Assembly: GCA_016871495.1 (NCBI GenBank)
Contig: VHDF01000014.1
Coordinates: 1 to 64,000, forward strand
Direction: 5' to 3'
Source of the DNA: Verrucomicrobiota bacterium
GTDB taxonomy: Bacteria > Verrucomicrobiota > Verrucomicrobiia > Limisphaerales > VHDF01
Length of the DNA stretch: 64,000 nucleotides
Within the stretch, counting starts at the first letter, position 1; each line of letters opens with the position of its first letter. The notes under the pieces are model-generated. The model saw only the letters and a program-made list of their open reading frames with translations, ran no database searches and was not told the DNA's origin. This document shows positions 17,963-28,935 of this stretch, piece by piece. A program made the position numbers and the translations under genes.

Positions 17963-19342
17963 TTAGGCCGGAACCGGAGCGGAAGCGGAGGATGTTCGCG
18001 CGCCCGCGGGGGAGGCAGTCCCGCCAGGCTTGCCTTTTCGGTGTCTCCAGAATCGCCGTCGGCGCGATCTCGTCTCCTCCGCGGAGTAAAGCCGCTTGAT
18101 CAAGTCCACCATCCCGGCTTCCAGCCTCGCCACGGACATTTGCTTGGGTCGCAAATTGACATCGAACAATGTGCAGGCATCCCACGCGGTCTCCTCGATC
18201 AGCCGCCCTTCCTGCTTCAACCGCGCATAGAGGGGCGTGCCCGGAAAAGGCGTCAGCACCGTCACCTGCACCTCATAGAGAGACGATTCTCGGACGAAGT
18301 CGAATACACGATCGAACGCCGACTCGGTGTCGGCGTCCAAGCCCAGAATGAAGCAGCCATTGACGGTGATGCCGTAGGATTGAATGCGATCGATGGCTTC
18401 GAGATAACGATCCCGCCGTCTCCATTTCCAGTTCGCCTTCTCCTCAAGGCCGTCCAGGCTGTCCTTGGCCGGGCTCTCCAATCCGATCAAGACCTGCCGG
18501 CATCCCGCGTCCCTCATCAATCCAAGCAGTTCGGGATCGTCCGCCACCCGCACGTCGGCTTCGGTAAACCACGGCACATTCTCGCGAGCCAGCGCCCGCA
18601 AGAGCTCCTTGGCGTGCCCTCGATGCACAAAACTATTGTCATCCGCAAACTCAATGAAAGGCCTGGGCCATAAGGCGCGGATGGCCTTGATCTCCTCCAT
18701 GACCTTGGCCACCGGCTTGGTCTTGTAATGGGCCGTCAAAAGGATCGAACTCGCGCAGAGCGAGCAGCGGTGCGGACAACCCCGGCTGGTTTGCACCGTC
18801 AGCCGGTTGTAACGCGAAGGATCCAACAAATCGAAGCGAGGCAGAGGAGCTTGCCGGAGATCGAAACTCTCCCCTCGTGGAGCTCGATAGACCGGCTTCA
18901 GGGTTCCCGAATCCAGGTCGGACAGCACCTCGGGCCAGATCAATTCCCCCTCTCCAACGGCAACAGAACCGACCTGGGCCACCCCTTCGTCCGGAAGCGC
19001 GGTCGCATGCAGTCCGCCGAGAATGACGGGAATCCCCTTGGCACGGTAAGCCGCCGCAACCTGGTAAGCATCCCGAATCTGGGCCGACAACGATGTCAGG
19101 GCCACAAGGTCAAAGTCCATCGGCAAGGTGTCCAACCCTCGTAAATCCGCGATCTCATGGTAGCTGAGTTCGAACCCGTCCGGCGTCATCCCCGCCAGTG
19201 TCAGCAGCGAAAGGCTGGGCAGGGAGGCGATGACTTCGCTCCGTTCGACGAAGCCCGGCATCGTCAATCCCGCGGCCACCAGTTCCGGATTCCTGGCCCG
19301 CACTCCGCTCATGGCGATCAGTCCAATACGCTTGGTTTTCAT
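17963..19342 (-). CDS. B12-binding-domain radical SAM protein
   Basis: 459-aa radical S-adenosylmethionine enzyme. The N-terminal third is a cobalamin-binding-like Rossmann domain (IPVILGGLHATALPDE). The 4Fe-4S cluster motif is CPHRCSLC (CX3CX2C), followed by FIEFADDNSFVHRG and GCFILGLDAD, typical of the B12-radical SAM class. The C-terminus is basic (RSRRRRFWRHRKGK). I start at the ATG giving MKTKRIGLIAMSG; this ATG overlaps the stop of the upstream membrane-protein gene as ATGA, suggesting translational coupling. The substrate is unknown. Family members methylate or rearrange lipids, hopanoids, tetrapyrroles or natural products. Confidence 0.88.
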   Translation of the reverse strand: MKTKRIGLIAMSGVRARNPELVAAGLTMPGFVERSEVIASLPSLSLLTLAGMTPDGFELSYHEIADLRGLDTLPMDFDLVALTSLSAQIRDAYQVAAAYRAKGIPVILGGLHATALPDEGVAQVGSVAVGEGELIWPEVLSDLDSGTLKPVYRAPRGESFDLRQAPLPRFDLLDPSRYNRLTVQTSRGCPHRCSLCASSILLTAHYKTKPVAKVMEEIKAIRALWPRPFIEFADDNSFVHRGHAKELLRALARENVPWFTEADVRVADDPELLGLMRDAGCRQVLIGLESPAKDSLDGLEEKANWKWRRRDRYLEAIDRIQSYGITVNGCFILGLDADTESAFDRVFDFVRESSLYEVQVTVLTPFPGTPLYARLKQEGRLIEETAWDACTLFDVNLRPKQMSVARLEAGMVDLIKRLYSAEETRSRRRRFWRHRKGKPGGTASPAGARTSSASAPVPA

Positions 19343-19728
19343 GGTTTCATCAACTCCTTCAAGGTCATTCCCGTCCCCGCCAGAAGTCCCAGGATCGGCA
19401 CCGCAAAAGACCATCGAAACGAGGGACGCCACGCCATGAGATAGCAACACAGGGGCATGCCCAAGGCGCCGAGGGCGAACCCCCAACTCGCCACCCGCGC
19501 CGAGAGCGCCGGGAATTCCAATTGGGAACCCGTCATCCAGAATTGAAGATTGAGGTAAGCCATGCCGAAAAAGGCAATGTGCCCGAGCCGCATCATGCGG
19601 CGGCGCAGACTGGCATAGCCTCCCTGCCAGCGATCCTCGTGAAATTTCAGCCCGAGCAAGGCTCCCGAAACCACACCCGCCAAAACCCAAACCCAGGCAA
19701 TCACCAGATTGAGATGCAAGATCGATTT
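19339..19728 (-). CDS. Small integral membrane protein coupled to radical SAM gene
   Basis: 129 aa from the ATG giving MKSILHLNL (an upstream ATG adds 7 residues). About four membrane segments are seen: LVIAWVWVLAGVVSGALLG, LGHIAFFGMAYLNLQF, FALGALGMPLCCYLM and FAVPILGLLAGTGMT. There are no catalytic motifs. Its last codons overlap the radical SAM start by 4 bp. Unknown function; it may deliver or hold a lipid-like substrate for the neighbouring enzyme (inference from coupling only). Confidence 0.7.
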   Translation of the reverse strand, partial: KSILHLNLVIAWVWVLAGVVSGALLGLKFHEDRWQGGYASLRRRMMRLGHIAFFGMAYLNLQFWMTGSQLEFPALSARVASWGFALGALGMPLCCYLMAWRPSFRWSFAVPILGLLAGTGMTLKELMKP

Positions 19729-19877
19729 CATCGATGCTTCATTGAACACCCTGGCGACCTCCGTGTCGCATTGATATTTCCAAGCCCGGAATCGATCCGG
19801 TCAATGATCCCCCTCTTCCAGATTCGCAAGGGGACGCCAAGCACCGCGCCTGCATCGCCGCCGCCGAGCCCGCCTCG

Positions 19878-20798
19878 TCAAGGCACGCGGTTCAGCAGTT
19901 CCGCGTGCGGCTCGTTGTCGTTATTCCAACGCCGCAGCGGACGATCCGTCCGGCTGAAAAGATCATCGCGCTTGATGCTCTCGACATGACCGTCGCAGAA
20001 GGCGACGTTGTAGCGGCCGCCATGCCTCTTCAGAGTCGCCTTGATGATCCCCTTGCTGCCCGGCCAACCGCTCTGCTCGACGCCGTTTCGTGAATTGATG
20101 TCGAGCAGTCCCATGCCGCTGTAATTGTCATACGGCAAATCGACGCCATAGACGTTCTTGGTCATCGTCTTGGGAGACCAGATGAGATGCGCGTCTCCCA
20201 TGGCCATCATGTCCGAGGGCGCCACCACTCTGGACTCGCGCAACCGGAACAGACTGGAATCCTCGTGCATCTCCTTCGGTGTCGCCCGCACCATCGATCC
20301 CCCAAGCCCGAGGTCGCTCGGGGTCCATTTCGTGCCGTTGGCATTGTAACCGTAGCTCCCCAGGGGCGAACCGCCCTGATTGCCGCTGGCCGTGACGCCT
20401 TTGAAATCCGGGCACGCGTACAGCTTGTTGGTCCAGTTCGACGACGTGTACGGCTCCAGCGTTTCCGGCCAAAACTTGAACTCCAAACTCAACGAAGGAT
20501 CCACGCTGTAAACCGGGTAATAACCGTGATCCATCACATGCAACTGCAATCCGAGCGCGATTTGGCGAACGTTGCCGCGGCAGGCGATGTCCCGGCCTTT
20601 GGCTTTGGCCCGCGCCAGACTGGGCAGCATCATGGAAGCGAGCAGCCCGATGATGGCAATCACCACCAGCAATTCGATGAGCGTGAAGCCCGCGCGCGAA
20701 CGGACCGGAGAAGGGAATGTTGGCGAACCCCGTCGCCCCGTCCGGATCACACGCAGTCCCCGGGGAAAGGTCGAGGAATTGTGAGAGGGCGCCAGCAT
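19878..20798 (-). CDS. Prepilin-type cleavage/methylation protein (H-X9-DG type)
   Basis: 306-aa pseudopilin-like protein. A basic leader is followed by the type III signal [18 protein letters not shown], cut between Gly and Phe by prepilin peptidase. The globular part has the PVC-typical tail [16 protein letters not shown], which fits the H-X9-DG motif. These proteins occur in very many copies in Verrucomicrobiota and Planctomycetota genomes and are probably assembled through type II secretion-like machinery. The start is uncertain because the leader is long. It follows the secreted-protein gene by 13 bp on the same strand. Confidence 0.88.
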   Translation of the reverse strand: MLAPSHNSSTFPRGLRVIRTGRRGSPTFPSPVRSRAGFTLIELLVVIAIIGLLASMMLPSLARAKAKGRDIACRGNVRQIALGLQLHVMDHGYYPVYSVDPSLSLEFKFWPETLEPYTSSNWTNKLYACPDFKGVTASGNQGGSPLGSYGYNANGTKWTPSDLGLGGSMVRATPKEMHEDSSLFRLRESRVVAPSDMMAMGDAHLIWSPKTMTKNVYGVDLPYDNYSGMGLLDINSRNGVEQSGWPGSKGIIKATLKRHGGRYNVAFCDGHVESIKRDDLFSRTDRPLRRWNNDNEPHAELLNRVP

Positions 20799-20811
20799 GC
20801 CGTCATGGACC

Positions 20812-21915
20812 CTATTTCAGCGAGACCACACGGTAATAGCGCCCGCCGCTGCGATTGCTTTCCTCGTCCAGATGAAAGTTCGCCGGCGTGGTGGCCAGCG
20901 AAACCCATGTCGATCCCGGCGCCAAACTCGAGGTTTGCTCCACCCGGTATTGCGAAGTGCAGGCGGAGGCCGTCCAACGCAACAGGGCCCGTCCGCGCGA
21001 ATCCACCGTGATTCGCAAATCGCTCACGGGCCCCGGGGTGTCGCAGCCTTCGTTCGGCTTTCGATTCGTCTCGAACATGCGGACGAAAAAGTCCGCGCGG
21101 GCGAAATTGTCGGGGGGCGGCGTGGCGTTCCCTTCGAGCGTTCCCGTGGTTTCCGAGGCGATGGTGGCCACGATTCCCCGACCGGGCATGATCCAGTAGT
21201 AAAATCGGCTGAAAACGGGATTGCCCAAATTGTTGAAGCTGCCATTGCCCTCCTCGTCCTCGGTGAAGAGCTGCATTTGAATCTCATCCAGTTGATTGAT
21301 CCGCAGCGCGTCTCCGAATCCGATTTTCGGGAGATCCACCACCCCGTACGCATCCGCAGAGAAACGGCTGGTGATCAAAATCCGAATGGAAAACGCGTCC
21401 CCGAGGAGATCGAGATCGTTGGTAAACGTCACCAGATTGCTCCATTGATCGCCGAGGCGGATCTGAGCGGGGAAATCCACGACCGGCGCTCCAAACACCA
21501 GCTCGCCACTGAGAAACAGCCCCTCGTTGCTGCGGGCGCCGTAAACGGTGCGCCCGACGTTCGGCACATGCTCGTAGAACAACCACGCCTGATCCCCGCT
21601 CGAAACGGTGGTCTTGCGTTCGGCGATTTTCGCAGCCGGAAAGAGGGCGCCGAATGCAGCGGACTTGGGATCCACATACTCGTAGAGGAACACTTCATTG
21701 GTGGGGCCGCTGGCAAAATCCCAAAACTGGGGGCCTCCTTTCTTGCCGATCAGCGAGGAAACGTCGACCAAAGCGCCCTTCTTGTTCGAGTAAGCGCGGT
21801 AGTACTCGCCGATCTTGTAGGTCATGTCCTGGTCCGTGATCACGGGTTGCGCCGATGCCGCAGTCAACCCGGCCATCAACACCGCGACCCACAGGAACAG
21901 CGTCGGAATCTTCAT
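20812..21915 (-). CDS. Secreted protein of unknown function
   Basis: 367 aa from the ATG giving [10 protein letters not shown]; a longer reading adds 8 residues. A signal peptide ([14 protein letters not shown]) is followed by a beta-rich body with no family I recognise. The end, [15 protein letters not shown] to [11 protein letters not shown], resembles the C-terminal beta-sandwich seen in the protein at 4030-4908 and in other verrucomicrobial exported proteins. It lies directly upstream of the prepilin-like gene, so a shared surface role is possible. Confidence 0.65.
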   Translation of the reverse strand: MKIPTLFLWVAVLMAGLTAASAQPVITDQDMTYKIGEYYRAYSNKKGALVDVSSLIGKKGGPQFWDFASGPTNEVFLYEYVDPKSAAFGALFPAAKIAERKTTVSSGDQAWLFYEHVPNVGRTVYGARSNEGLFLSGELVFGAPVVDFPAQIRLGDQWSNLVTFTNDLDLLGDAFSIRILITSRFSADAYGVVDLPKIGFGDALRINQLDEIQMQLFTEDEEGNGSFNNLGNPVFSRFYYWIMPGRGIVATIASETTGTLEGNATPPPDNFARADFFVRMFETNRKPNEGCDTPGPVSDLRITVDSRGRALLRWTASACTSQYRVEQTSSLAPGSTWVSLATTPANFHLDEESNRSGGRYYRVVSLK

Positions 21916-22142
21916 AATTTCAAGGACAGTGCACCGCATCCAAACCAGTTCAAAAACACTGGACTACCTGGAAATATAAGCACCTTTTATGCCGTCACAA
22001 GCCGCAAAACGGGCTCGGGGCCAAAGGTTGAAATCAAAGGGCCGCGACCCACAGCGGCCGGCGCGGCGGGCAAAATAACGCGTCGATCTGCGCCAAATTC
22101 ACGCGCACCCGGGCCTGTGCGCGGCAACCACCGGCTGACCGG

Positions 22143-22745
22143 TCAGGCCGCCGGCAACCGGCGTCCGCCCAGCACATCATCCACATGCACCGCCTCCATC
22201 CCCGCCGCGCGAATGGCTTGCATGCCCAGTTCGGTGTCTTCATAGCCGCGGCAGCGGCCGGGGTCGACCCCGATTCGGGAAGCCGCCTCCAAAAAGATGT
22301 CGGGTGCCGGCTTTTGCCGCCGCACCTGTTCGCTGGTCACCACGGCGGCAAACAGCCCGCGGATGCCCAAGCGCCGCAACACCAAGTCGATGATGTCGCT
22401 GGTTCCGCCCGAGGCGACTGCGAGCGGGATCCGCCCGTGATAGGTCCGGGCGATTTCGACCACGGGTTCGATGGGTTGAACGTGGTCCATGAACTCGAGA
22501 TAGGCGTTTTCTTTTTCGCGGGCAATGGCCAGAGGGTCAAGCGAGCGTCCCTGCTCCTCCGCCAGCATGCGCACGATATCCCGGGCCGGCACGCCGCCGA
22601 GGGCATAAAACCGCTCCTCCGTAAAACCCAGATCGTATTTTCTCGAAGTCGCGTTCCACGCAAGCCAGTGCAGCGGCATGGTGTCGGCCAGCGTTCCATC
22701 GCAATCGAAAACGATGCCCGCAAGTTCCTTTGGAGCGCAGTTCAT
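22143..22745 (-). CDS. HAD-superfamily phosphatase (beta-phosphoglucomutase-like)
   Basis: 200-aa haloacid-dehalogenase-fold enzyme. Motif I is FDCDGTLADT with the nucleophile Asp, motif II is AVASGGTSD, the conserved Lys is in RRQKPAPDIFLEAA, and motif IV is GYEDTELGMQA. The helical cap after motif I marks it as subclass IA, the group holding sugar-phosphate phosphatases and beta-phosphoglucomutase. The substrate cannot be called. It starts 4 bp after prfA ends and is probably cotranscribed. Confidence 0.88.
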   Translation of the reverse strand: MNCAPKELAGIVFDCDGTLADTMPLHWLAWNATSRKYDLGFTEERFYALGGVPARDIVRMLAEEQGRSLDPLAIAREKENAYLEFMDHVQPIEPVVEIARTYHGRIPLAVASGGTSDIIDLVLRRLGIRGLFAAVVTSEQVRRQKPAPDIFLEAASRIGVDPGRCRGYEDTELGMQAIRAAGMEAVHVDDVLGGRRLPAA

Positions 22746-22749
22746 GAAT

Positions 22750-23829
<1,080 letters not shown>

Positions 23830-23856
23830 TCGGCGAAGCCCTCCGAATAAAACGAA

Positions 23857-23886
23857 CCGCCCGCCGGGCTTCGGCCCGGCGGGCGG
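23857..23886 (-). terminator. Rho-independent terminator after rpmE
   Basis: A perfect 13-bp GC stem (arms 23857-23869 and 23874-23886) closes a 4-base loop reading TTCG on the plus strand and CGAA in the minus-strand transcript. On the minus strand the stem is followed by TTCGTTTTATT. It lies 15 bp after the rpmE stop and before prfA. Confidence 0.75.
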
Positions 23887-23901
23887 CGGAAAGCGAAAAG
23901 A

Positions 23902-24150
23902 CTACTTTTTCTTCTTCGTCTGTTTGGCGGCGTTGGCTTCCTGCGCCGCCTGGGTCTTCGCCATGCGCTGCTGGAACTTGTCCACGCGTCCAGCCGTATC
24001 GACGAATTTCTGCTGCCCGGTGTAGAACGGATGGCAGACGTTGCAAATGCCGATCAGGATGCTGGTGCGCGTGGAGCGCGTTTTAATCACGTTGCCGCAG
24101 GCGCAACGGATTTCGGCGTCTTGATAGCGCGGATGAATGTCAGCTTTCAT
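23902..24150 (-). CDS. rpmE: 50S ribosomal protein L31
   Basis: 82 aa from the ATG giving [10 protein letters not shown], the conserved start of L31. Zinc-type cysteines are kept (IRCACGN and [10 protein letters not shown]), so it is the C+ zinc-binding form. A Lys-rich tail (AKQTKKKK) ends it. A longer frame upstream has no similarity. The transcript ends at the strong hairpin just downstream. Confidence 0.95.
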   Translation of the reverse strand: MKADIHPRYQDAEIRCACGNVIKTRSTRTSILIGICNVCHPFYTGQQKFVDTAGRVDKFQQRMAKTQAAQEANAAKQTKKKK

Positions 24151-24228
24151 AGCAAAGGGGGCAAACCATACCAATCGCTCTCCACGTGACAAGACGTATT
24201 TTGGAACGGTCCGCAAAGAAGTTCCGGA

Positions 24229-26310
24229 TCAGGATCGCCCGCACCAGGCGAGCGCGGTCTCCACCAGCCTGCCCGTGCTCATTCCGTGCTTCTCGTAGAG
24301 CTGATCCGCCAGGTAGGCGGATTGCCCGAATTCCCCGCCGATGGCCAGCGACCGCACCTCGTGCCGGACTCCCGCCTGCGAAAGCGCGTGCGAAAGGATC
24401 GAGCCCATGCCGCCGGTCCGTTGATGATCCTCGATCGTGATCAACCGGCCCTGGGCTTGCCGCACCAGAGGGGTGAGAGTTTCGACGTCCACTCGATTCA
24501 CAAAAGGCACTCCGACCACGGTGGCAGAGACGCCTTTCTCCGCCAGGATCCGGCCTGCCTCGATGGCCTTGCCGAGCAAGGTTCCGCATCCCGCGATCAC
24601 GACGTCGGAACCCTCTCGAAGAACCTGTGCCTTGCCCCATTCGTAACGAGCCCCCTCCACCCACCACAACGGATAATTCTCGCGACCCACGAAGAATAGG
24701 ACGCTCTCACCCGCCTCGCCGCGTTTCCGTGCCTCCGCGATCTGTCGCACCGCTTGAAGCATGAGCGCTTCCGCCTCGTCCGCGCAGGAGCAGGCCACCA
24801 CCACCGTGTGGGGAATGGCGCACGTCGCGGCGAAATACGTGGTGGCTTGATGGGACGCGCCGTCGGCTGCGTCCTGGAACCCGACATGCGAAAAAATGGC
24901 GATCACCGGCGCCTGAGACAACGCCGCCATGGTCAGCGGCAGGTTGCCTTTGGTCACCCCAAATTGACCGAAAGTATCCACAATGGGAATATACCCCCCC
25001 TTCGACAGCCCGGCACCGGTGCTGATCATGTTCGCCTCCGCAATGCCGACCTCCACAAATCGATCCGGAAACCCCTTCTGGAACGGGCTGATCCCGGTGG
25101 AGCCCTGGACATCGGACGAGACCGAAAAAACGGGATAGCCTTCCTGGGCGGCCTTGATGGCGCCCTTGGCCAATCCGGATTGAACCTTGTCCGTTTTGAC
25201 CGGGGCTGGAGCGGAGGCAGCGGACGCGGCCGCGGCGGCTTTGGCCTTTTTCGCCTCGTCCTTCTTCTCCCATTCCAAGCGGAGGGCTCGAGCCCATTCT
25301 GTCAATTCGGCTGGGGGCTGGCCGCCGTAGATCTCGCTGACGAATTCGATGATTTTTTCCCCATTGGCCAGGGGGAAACCGTGCCCTCCGGAGGAGCTCT
25401 CCTCGGTCGATTTCACACCATAGCCCTTGATCGTCTTGAACCACAGGCAGACTGGCTGATTCGGCTGGCGCGCGGCCGTTTCGATGGCCTCTTCGAACGC
25501 GTGGTAACACGCGGTAAGATCGTGTCCGGAAGAAACTTTGATGACCTTCCATCCCAGCACTTCGAGGGAGGCAAACGTCGGAGCCATCGAGAAAGCGTCC
25601 TTGGTGATGCGCCCGGAAAGTTTGGTGTCGTTGTCCGAGATCACCATGACGAAGGGGTTCAGCTTGCCCCGCCCAGCCAGGCCAGGAATCGCGGCAAAAG
25701 ATTCTTTCGCCTCCCCTTCCATCGACGCTCCGTCGGAAACGATGGCCACCGTCACGCGGTCGCGTCCCGCGAGTTTGTCCGCCAAGGCCAGGCCTTGGGC
25801 TTGAGGAAGGGCCGAGCCCAGCGGGCCGTTGCTTAAAAGCACGCCCTCGGGATTGAGGTGGGATTCGCCGTGGCCCGTGAGTTTGCTGTCGATGCTGCGG
25901 AACCCTTTGAGATCGGCAAAGGACAGGCCGTCGAAACCATAATTGGACCGCAGCGCGTAGATCCCGTTTTCGGCATGACCGGCGTCATTGACAAAGTTGA
26001 AGGCTTCATGCCAAGGCCGACCGGCGGTGGCGAACATCAAGGCGTGGAGCGCGGCCAGCATGTCCGCAAAGGCGGCGGGTCCGCCCCAATGACACGCGGC
26101 GCCACCATTCACGGCGTGCACATCCATCAAAGCGACGAGCGCCCGCGTCGCGCGTGGATCCGCGACGGTCACAGCCTGACCGGCTCGATTCTGGATTTGG
26201 ACCGAGTATCGAGGGGGGCGATTGGGGGTTGCGGCGAGTTTGGAAACACCGGGGAGGGGTTTGAGCGGTGGAGCTTCAAGCTGTTTGCTGGGAGACGTGT
26301 CGGCGGCCAT
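24229..26310 (-). CDS. Transketolase family protein
   Basis: 693-aa thiamine-diphosphate enzyme transferring two-carbon units between sugar phosphates. The N-terminal half has the cofactor region IVSDGASMEGEAKESFA and VMVISDNDTKLSGR. The C-terminal half has DTFGQFGVTKGNLPLTMAA, ASHQATTYFAATCAIPH and RLITIEDHQRTGGMGS. A Lys/Ala-rich linker (KKDEAKKAKAAAAASAASAP) joins the two halves. The N-terminal substrate region reads GGAACHWGGPAAF instead of the usual SGHPG type, so the specificity may differ from classical Tkt. Monocistronic as far as can be seen. Confidence 0.85.
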   Translation of the reverse strand: MAADTSPSKQLEAPPLKPLPGVSKLAATPNRPPRYSVQIQNRAGQAVTVADPRATRALVALMDVHAVNGGAACHWGGPAAFADMLAALHALMFATAGRPWHEAFNFVNDAGHAENGIYALRSNYGFDGLSFADLKGFRSIDSKLTGHGESHLNPEGVLLSNGPLGSALPQAQGLALADKLAGRDRVTVAIVSDGASMEGEAKESFAAIPGLAGRGKLNPFVMVISDNDTKLSGRITKDAFSMAPTFASLEVLGWKVIKVSSGHDLTACYHAFEEAIETAARQPNQPVCLWFKTIKGYGVKSTEESSSGGHGFPLANGEKIIEFVSEIYGGQPPAELTEWARALRLEWEKKDEAKKAKAAAAASAASAPAPVKTDKVQSGLAKGAIKAAQEGYPVFSVSSDVQGSTGISPFQKGFPDRFVEVGIAEANMISTGAGLSKGGYIPIVDTFGQFGVTKGNLPLTMAALSQAPVIAIFSHVGFQDAADGASHQATTYFAATCAIPHTVVVACSCADEAEALMLQAVRQIAEARKRGEAGESVLFFVGRENYPLWWVEGARYEWGKAQVLREGSDVVIAGCGTLLGKAIEAGRILAEKGVSATVVGVPFVNRVDVETLTPLVRQAQGRLITIEDHQRTGGMGSILSHALSQAGVRHEVRSLAIGGEFGQSAYLADQLYEKHGMSTGRLVETALAWCGRS

Positions 26311-26801
26311 AAATTCTGACGGATTTCAGTTTCGGACGGAATTACAGTGGATCCAAGCACCAGAGCGGCTGGATTCTTGCCACTCAGTTGAGCCAATCTA
26401 CGCGGTGGCGGAGCTCTTGCGAAGCCTTTCCATCATGAGCCCCGGCGCGGAAAATAACGCGATTTCGACGGATTCCATCTGTCGAATCTCGGACTCTAGG
26501 TATCGGATTTCCAATAGGAAACATTATTTTTCCACGGGGATTTGCGAATTTGCGAAACATGAAACGAACTTGATTGGGTACCACCGCAGGCCTGGATCCG
26601 TTCGAATCGCGCTTGAATTCAAACGCGAAAACAAACCGGATTTCGCCAGGTCAAATTCAACTGCGACGTCCACAATCTCGACTTGGCCTGCATGACTCAC
26701 TTCCGGCAGGGGTGGAGGCGGTCATGAGGATGCGGGCCAGGGTTTGAAGCTCGCGCAATGGAATTCCCGCGCTTGACGGAGAGGGGGGCGCCAAGGAGCA
26801 T
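26311..26801. other. Intergenic region without recognised features
   Basis: 491 bp between the divergent transketolase and oxidoreductase genes. It is locally less GC-rich than its surroundings and presumably holds both promoters. I see no RNA gene, repeat or convincing open frame. A ribosome binding site AAGGAG (26793-26798) precedes the TTG used by the next gene. Confidence 0.5.
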
Positions 26802-28935
26802 TTGGCAACACCCGGCTCCGGCATAAGCATTGCTCAAATCGTCATTCTCGGAGGCGGCTGCGCCGGAGTCGCCTGCGCCAGGGAATTAAGGCGCGAGCTG
26901 GATCCGAACCAAGCCGAGATTACCCTGTTCAATGAGGAAAACCGCCGGAGTCGCCTGCGCCAGGGAATTAAGGCGCGAGCTGGATCCGAACCAAGCCGAG
27001 ATTACCCTGTTCAATGAGGAAAACCATTTGGTTTTCAGTCCTCTCTTGGCGGACGCCGTGGGGGCTTCGCTCAATCCCCTGGATGTCGTGGTCCCCCTCC
27101 GCCAGTTGCTGCCGGGCGTGAATTGCCGGACCCAGGAGATCGTTCGCATCGACCTGCAAGGAAAACGGGTCGTGGGTAAAGGACATGGCAGTCCCGACAC
27201 CGAATTGGCATTCGACCATCTGGTGATTGCCTCGGGCCAGGTGGCCAACATGAATGCGGTGCCGGGCATGGCAGACCACGCGTTTCCGTTGAAGACCGTG
27301 GCTGACGCCAGCGTGCTGCGAGCCCATGTGCTCGAACAGCTTGAACTTGCGGAGATCACCCAGGATCCCGAACGGAAGCGCTGGCACTTGTCATTCGTCG
27401 TTGTCGGAGGAGGCTACAGCGGCGTGGAGGCGGCCGGCGAAATCAATGACTTGGTGCGCAGCAGCCTTCGCTTCTTCCGGCATGTGCGCCGGGAGGACGT
27501 TCGCGTCTCGCTCATCCATTCGCGCGGCCAGTTATTGCCGGAAATCGGAGACGCGCTTCGCGATTTCGCCCGCGTCAAAATGGAGGGCGCTGGAGTCGAG
27601 GTTTTGCTCAACGCCCGGGTGCAGATGGCGACTCCTGAAGGGGTGGGGCTCGCCGACGGAAACTTCATCCGGGGCGCCACCACGGTCTGCACCGTGGGCA
27701 GCATGCCGGCTCCCATTCTGGCCAAGCTCGAAGTGGGCAAGGACAAGGGCCGCCTGCGCGTTGAACCCGACCTGCGGGTGCAAGGCCGGAACGACCTCTG
27801 GGCCATCGGTGATTGCGCCACGATTCCGAATGCGTTTGATGGACAGCCCTGCCCTCCGACCGGCCAGTTCGCGGAGCGGCAAGGAAAACAAGCCGCGGCC
27901 AATATCGCTCGTGTCTTGCGAGGAGAACCGACCCGGCCTTTTTCCTTCAAGCCGCTTGGACAGCTCTGTTCGATTGGCGGCCACAGCGCGGTGGCCGAGG
28001 TCTTCGGCTGCCGCCTTTCGGGATTCCTGGCTTGGTTCGTCTGGAGGGGCGTGTATCTCTTCAAGCTCCCCTCCTGGTCCCGCCGCTTCAAGGTGGGGTT
28101 CGACTGGGCGTGGCTGCTCGTTTTCGCGCGCGATCTCAGCCATTTGAAGGCGCGGACGACGGATCGCGTCTCTCACGCGCACTTCGAGCCGGGGGATTTC
28201 ATTGTCCGCCAGGGGGACGCTTCGGCTAACTTTTACGTCATTGAAAAAGGCGAAGTGGAGATCCTCAAGGAATCGGGGTCGCCTCCCAAGTCCGACATGA
28301 TCGCGGTGCTGGGACCGGGCTCGTTTTTCGGAGAGCAGGCGCTGGTCAACAACAGTCCGCGCATCGCGTCGGTGCGCGCGAGGACGGCGGTGGAAGTCGT
28401 CGTCATGGGCCGGAATGTTTTCGATCAGGTTTCCAAGACGCTTGCGCCCCTTCGCGTGGCGATTGCCCAGGCGCTGAATCGCCGTTCGCAGGACGCCTGG
28501 AAAGACCAACCCCTGGCCCAGGAAATCATGAAACGCACGGAAGTGAATGCGATCCTCGACCCGGCTCCCCAGCCTTTCTTGGCGCCCACCGCCACCCTGC
28601 TCGAAGTGAGCGAGGCCTTTGTGGAATCCGGCAACGACTGTTTCCTGGTTTCAAGCGATGGGATGAACCTGGCGGGGATTGTCACCATGACGGATTTGAT
28701 GCGCGCGCACAGCACGCCATCGGACGGCCTTCAGACATTGGGGGAATTCATGACCGCGCAACCCGTGGCTCTTTGCCTGGGCGACTCCTGCGAAGCCGCG
28801 GCCTCGACGTTTCGAGAGCACAAGCTCAAGACGTTGCCGGTGGTCGAAAAAGGCACGCGCAAACTCGCCGGATGCGTGCGCGCACGCCGCCTCATGGCCT
28901 ATGTGCTCCGGGAAATGCGAAAGTCCAGGCCGTAA
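26802..28935 (+). pseudogene. NDH-2-like FAD oxidoreductase + cNMP-binding + CBS pair (frameshifted)
   Basis: The first frame (TTG start 26802, AAGGAG 3 bp upstream) begins with the dinucleotide-binding strand QIVILGGGCAGVACAREL, but an 82-bp tandem duplication shifts it to a stop at 27015-27017. The second frame, from ATG 26932, runs 667 aa without the GxGxxG motif. Removing one copy restores a single protein: a FAD/NAD oxidoreductase like type II NADH dehydrogenase (VVVGGGYSGVEAAGEI; DLWAIGDCATIP), then a cyclic-nucleotide-binding domain (about residues 415-515 of the long frame, FGEQALVNNSPRIASVRA) and two CBS domains (about 540-665). As sequenced the gene is probably inactive. Expected role: membrane-associated NADH oxidation gated by nucleotides. 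Confidence 0.8.
26861..27024 (+). repeat. Perfect 82-bp tandem duplication
   Basis: Unit 1 is 26861-26942 and unit 2 is 26943-27024. The two are identical and both begin CGCCGGAGTCGCCTGC. As 82 is not a multiple of three, it breaks the reading frame of the oxidoreductase just after its first beta strand. Confidence 0.97.
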
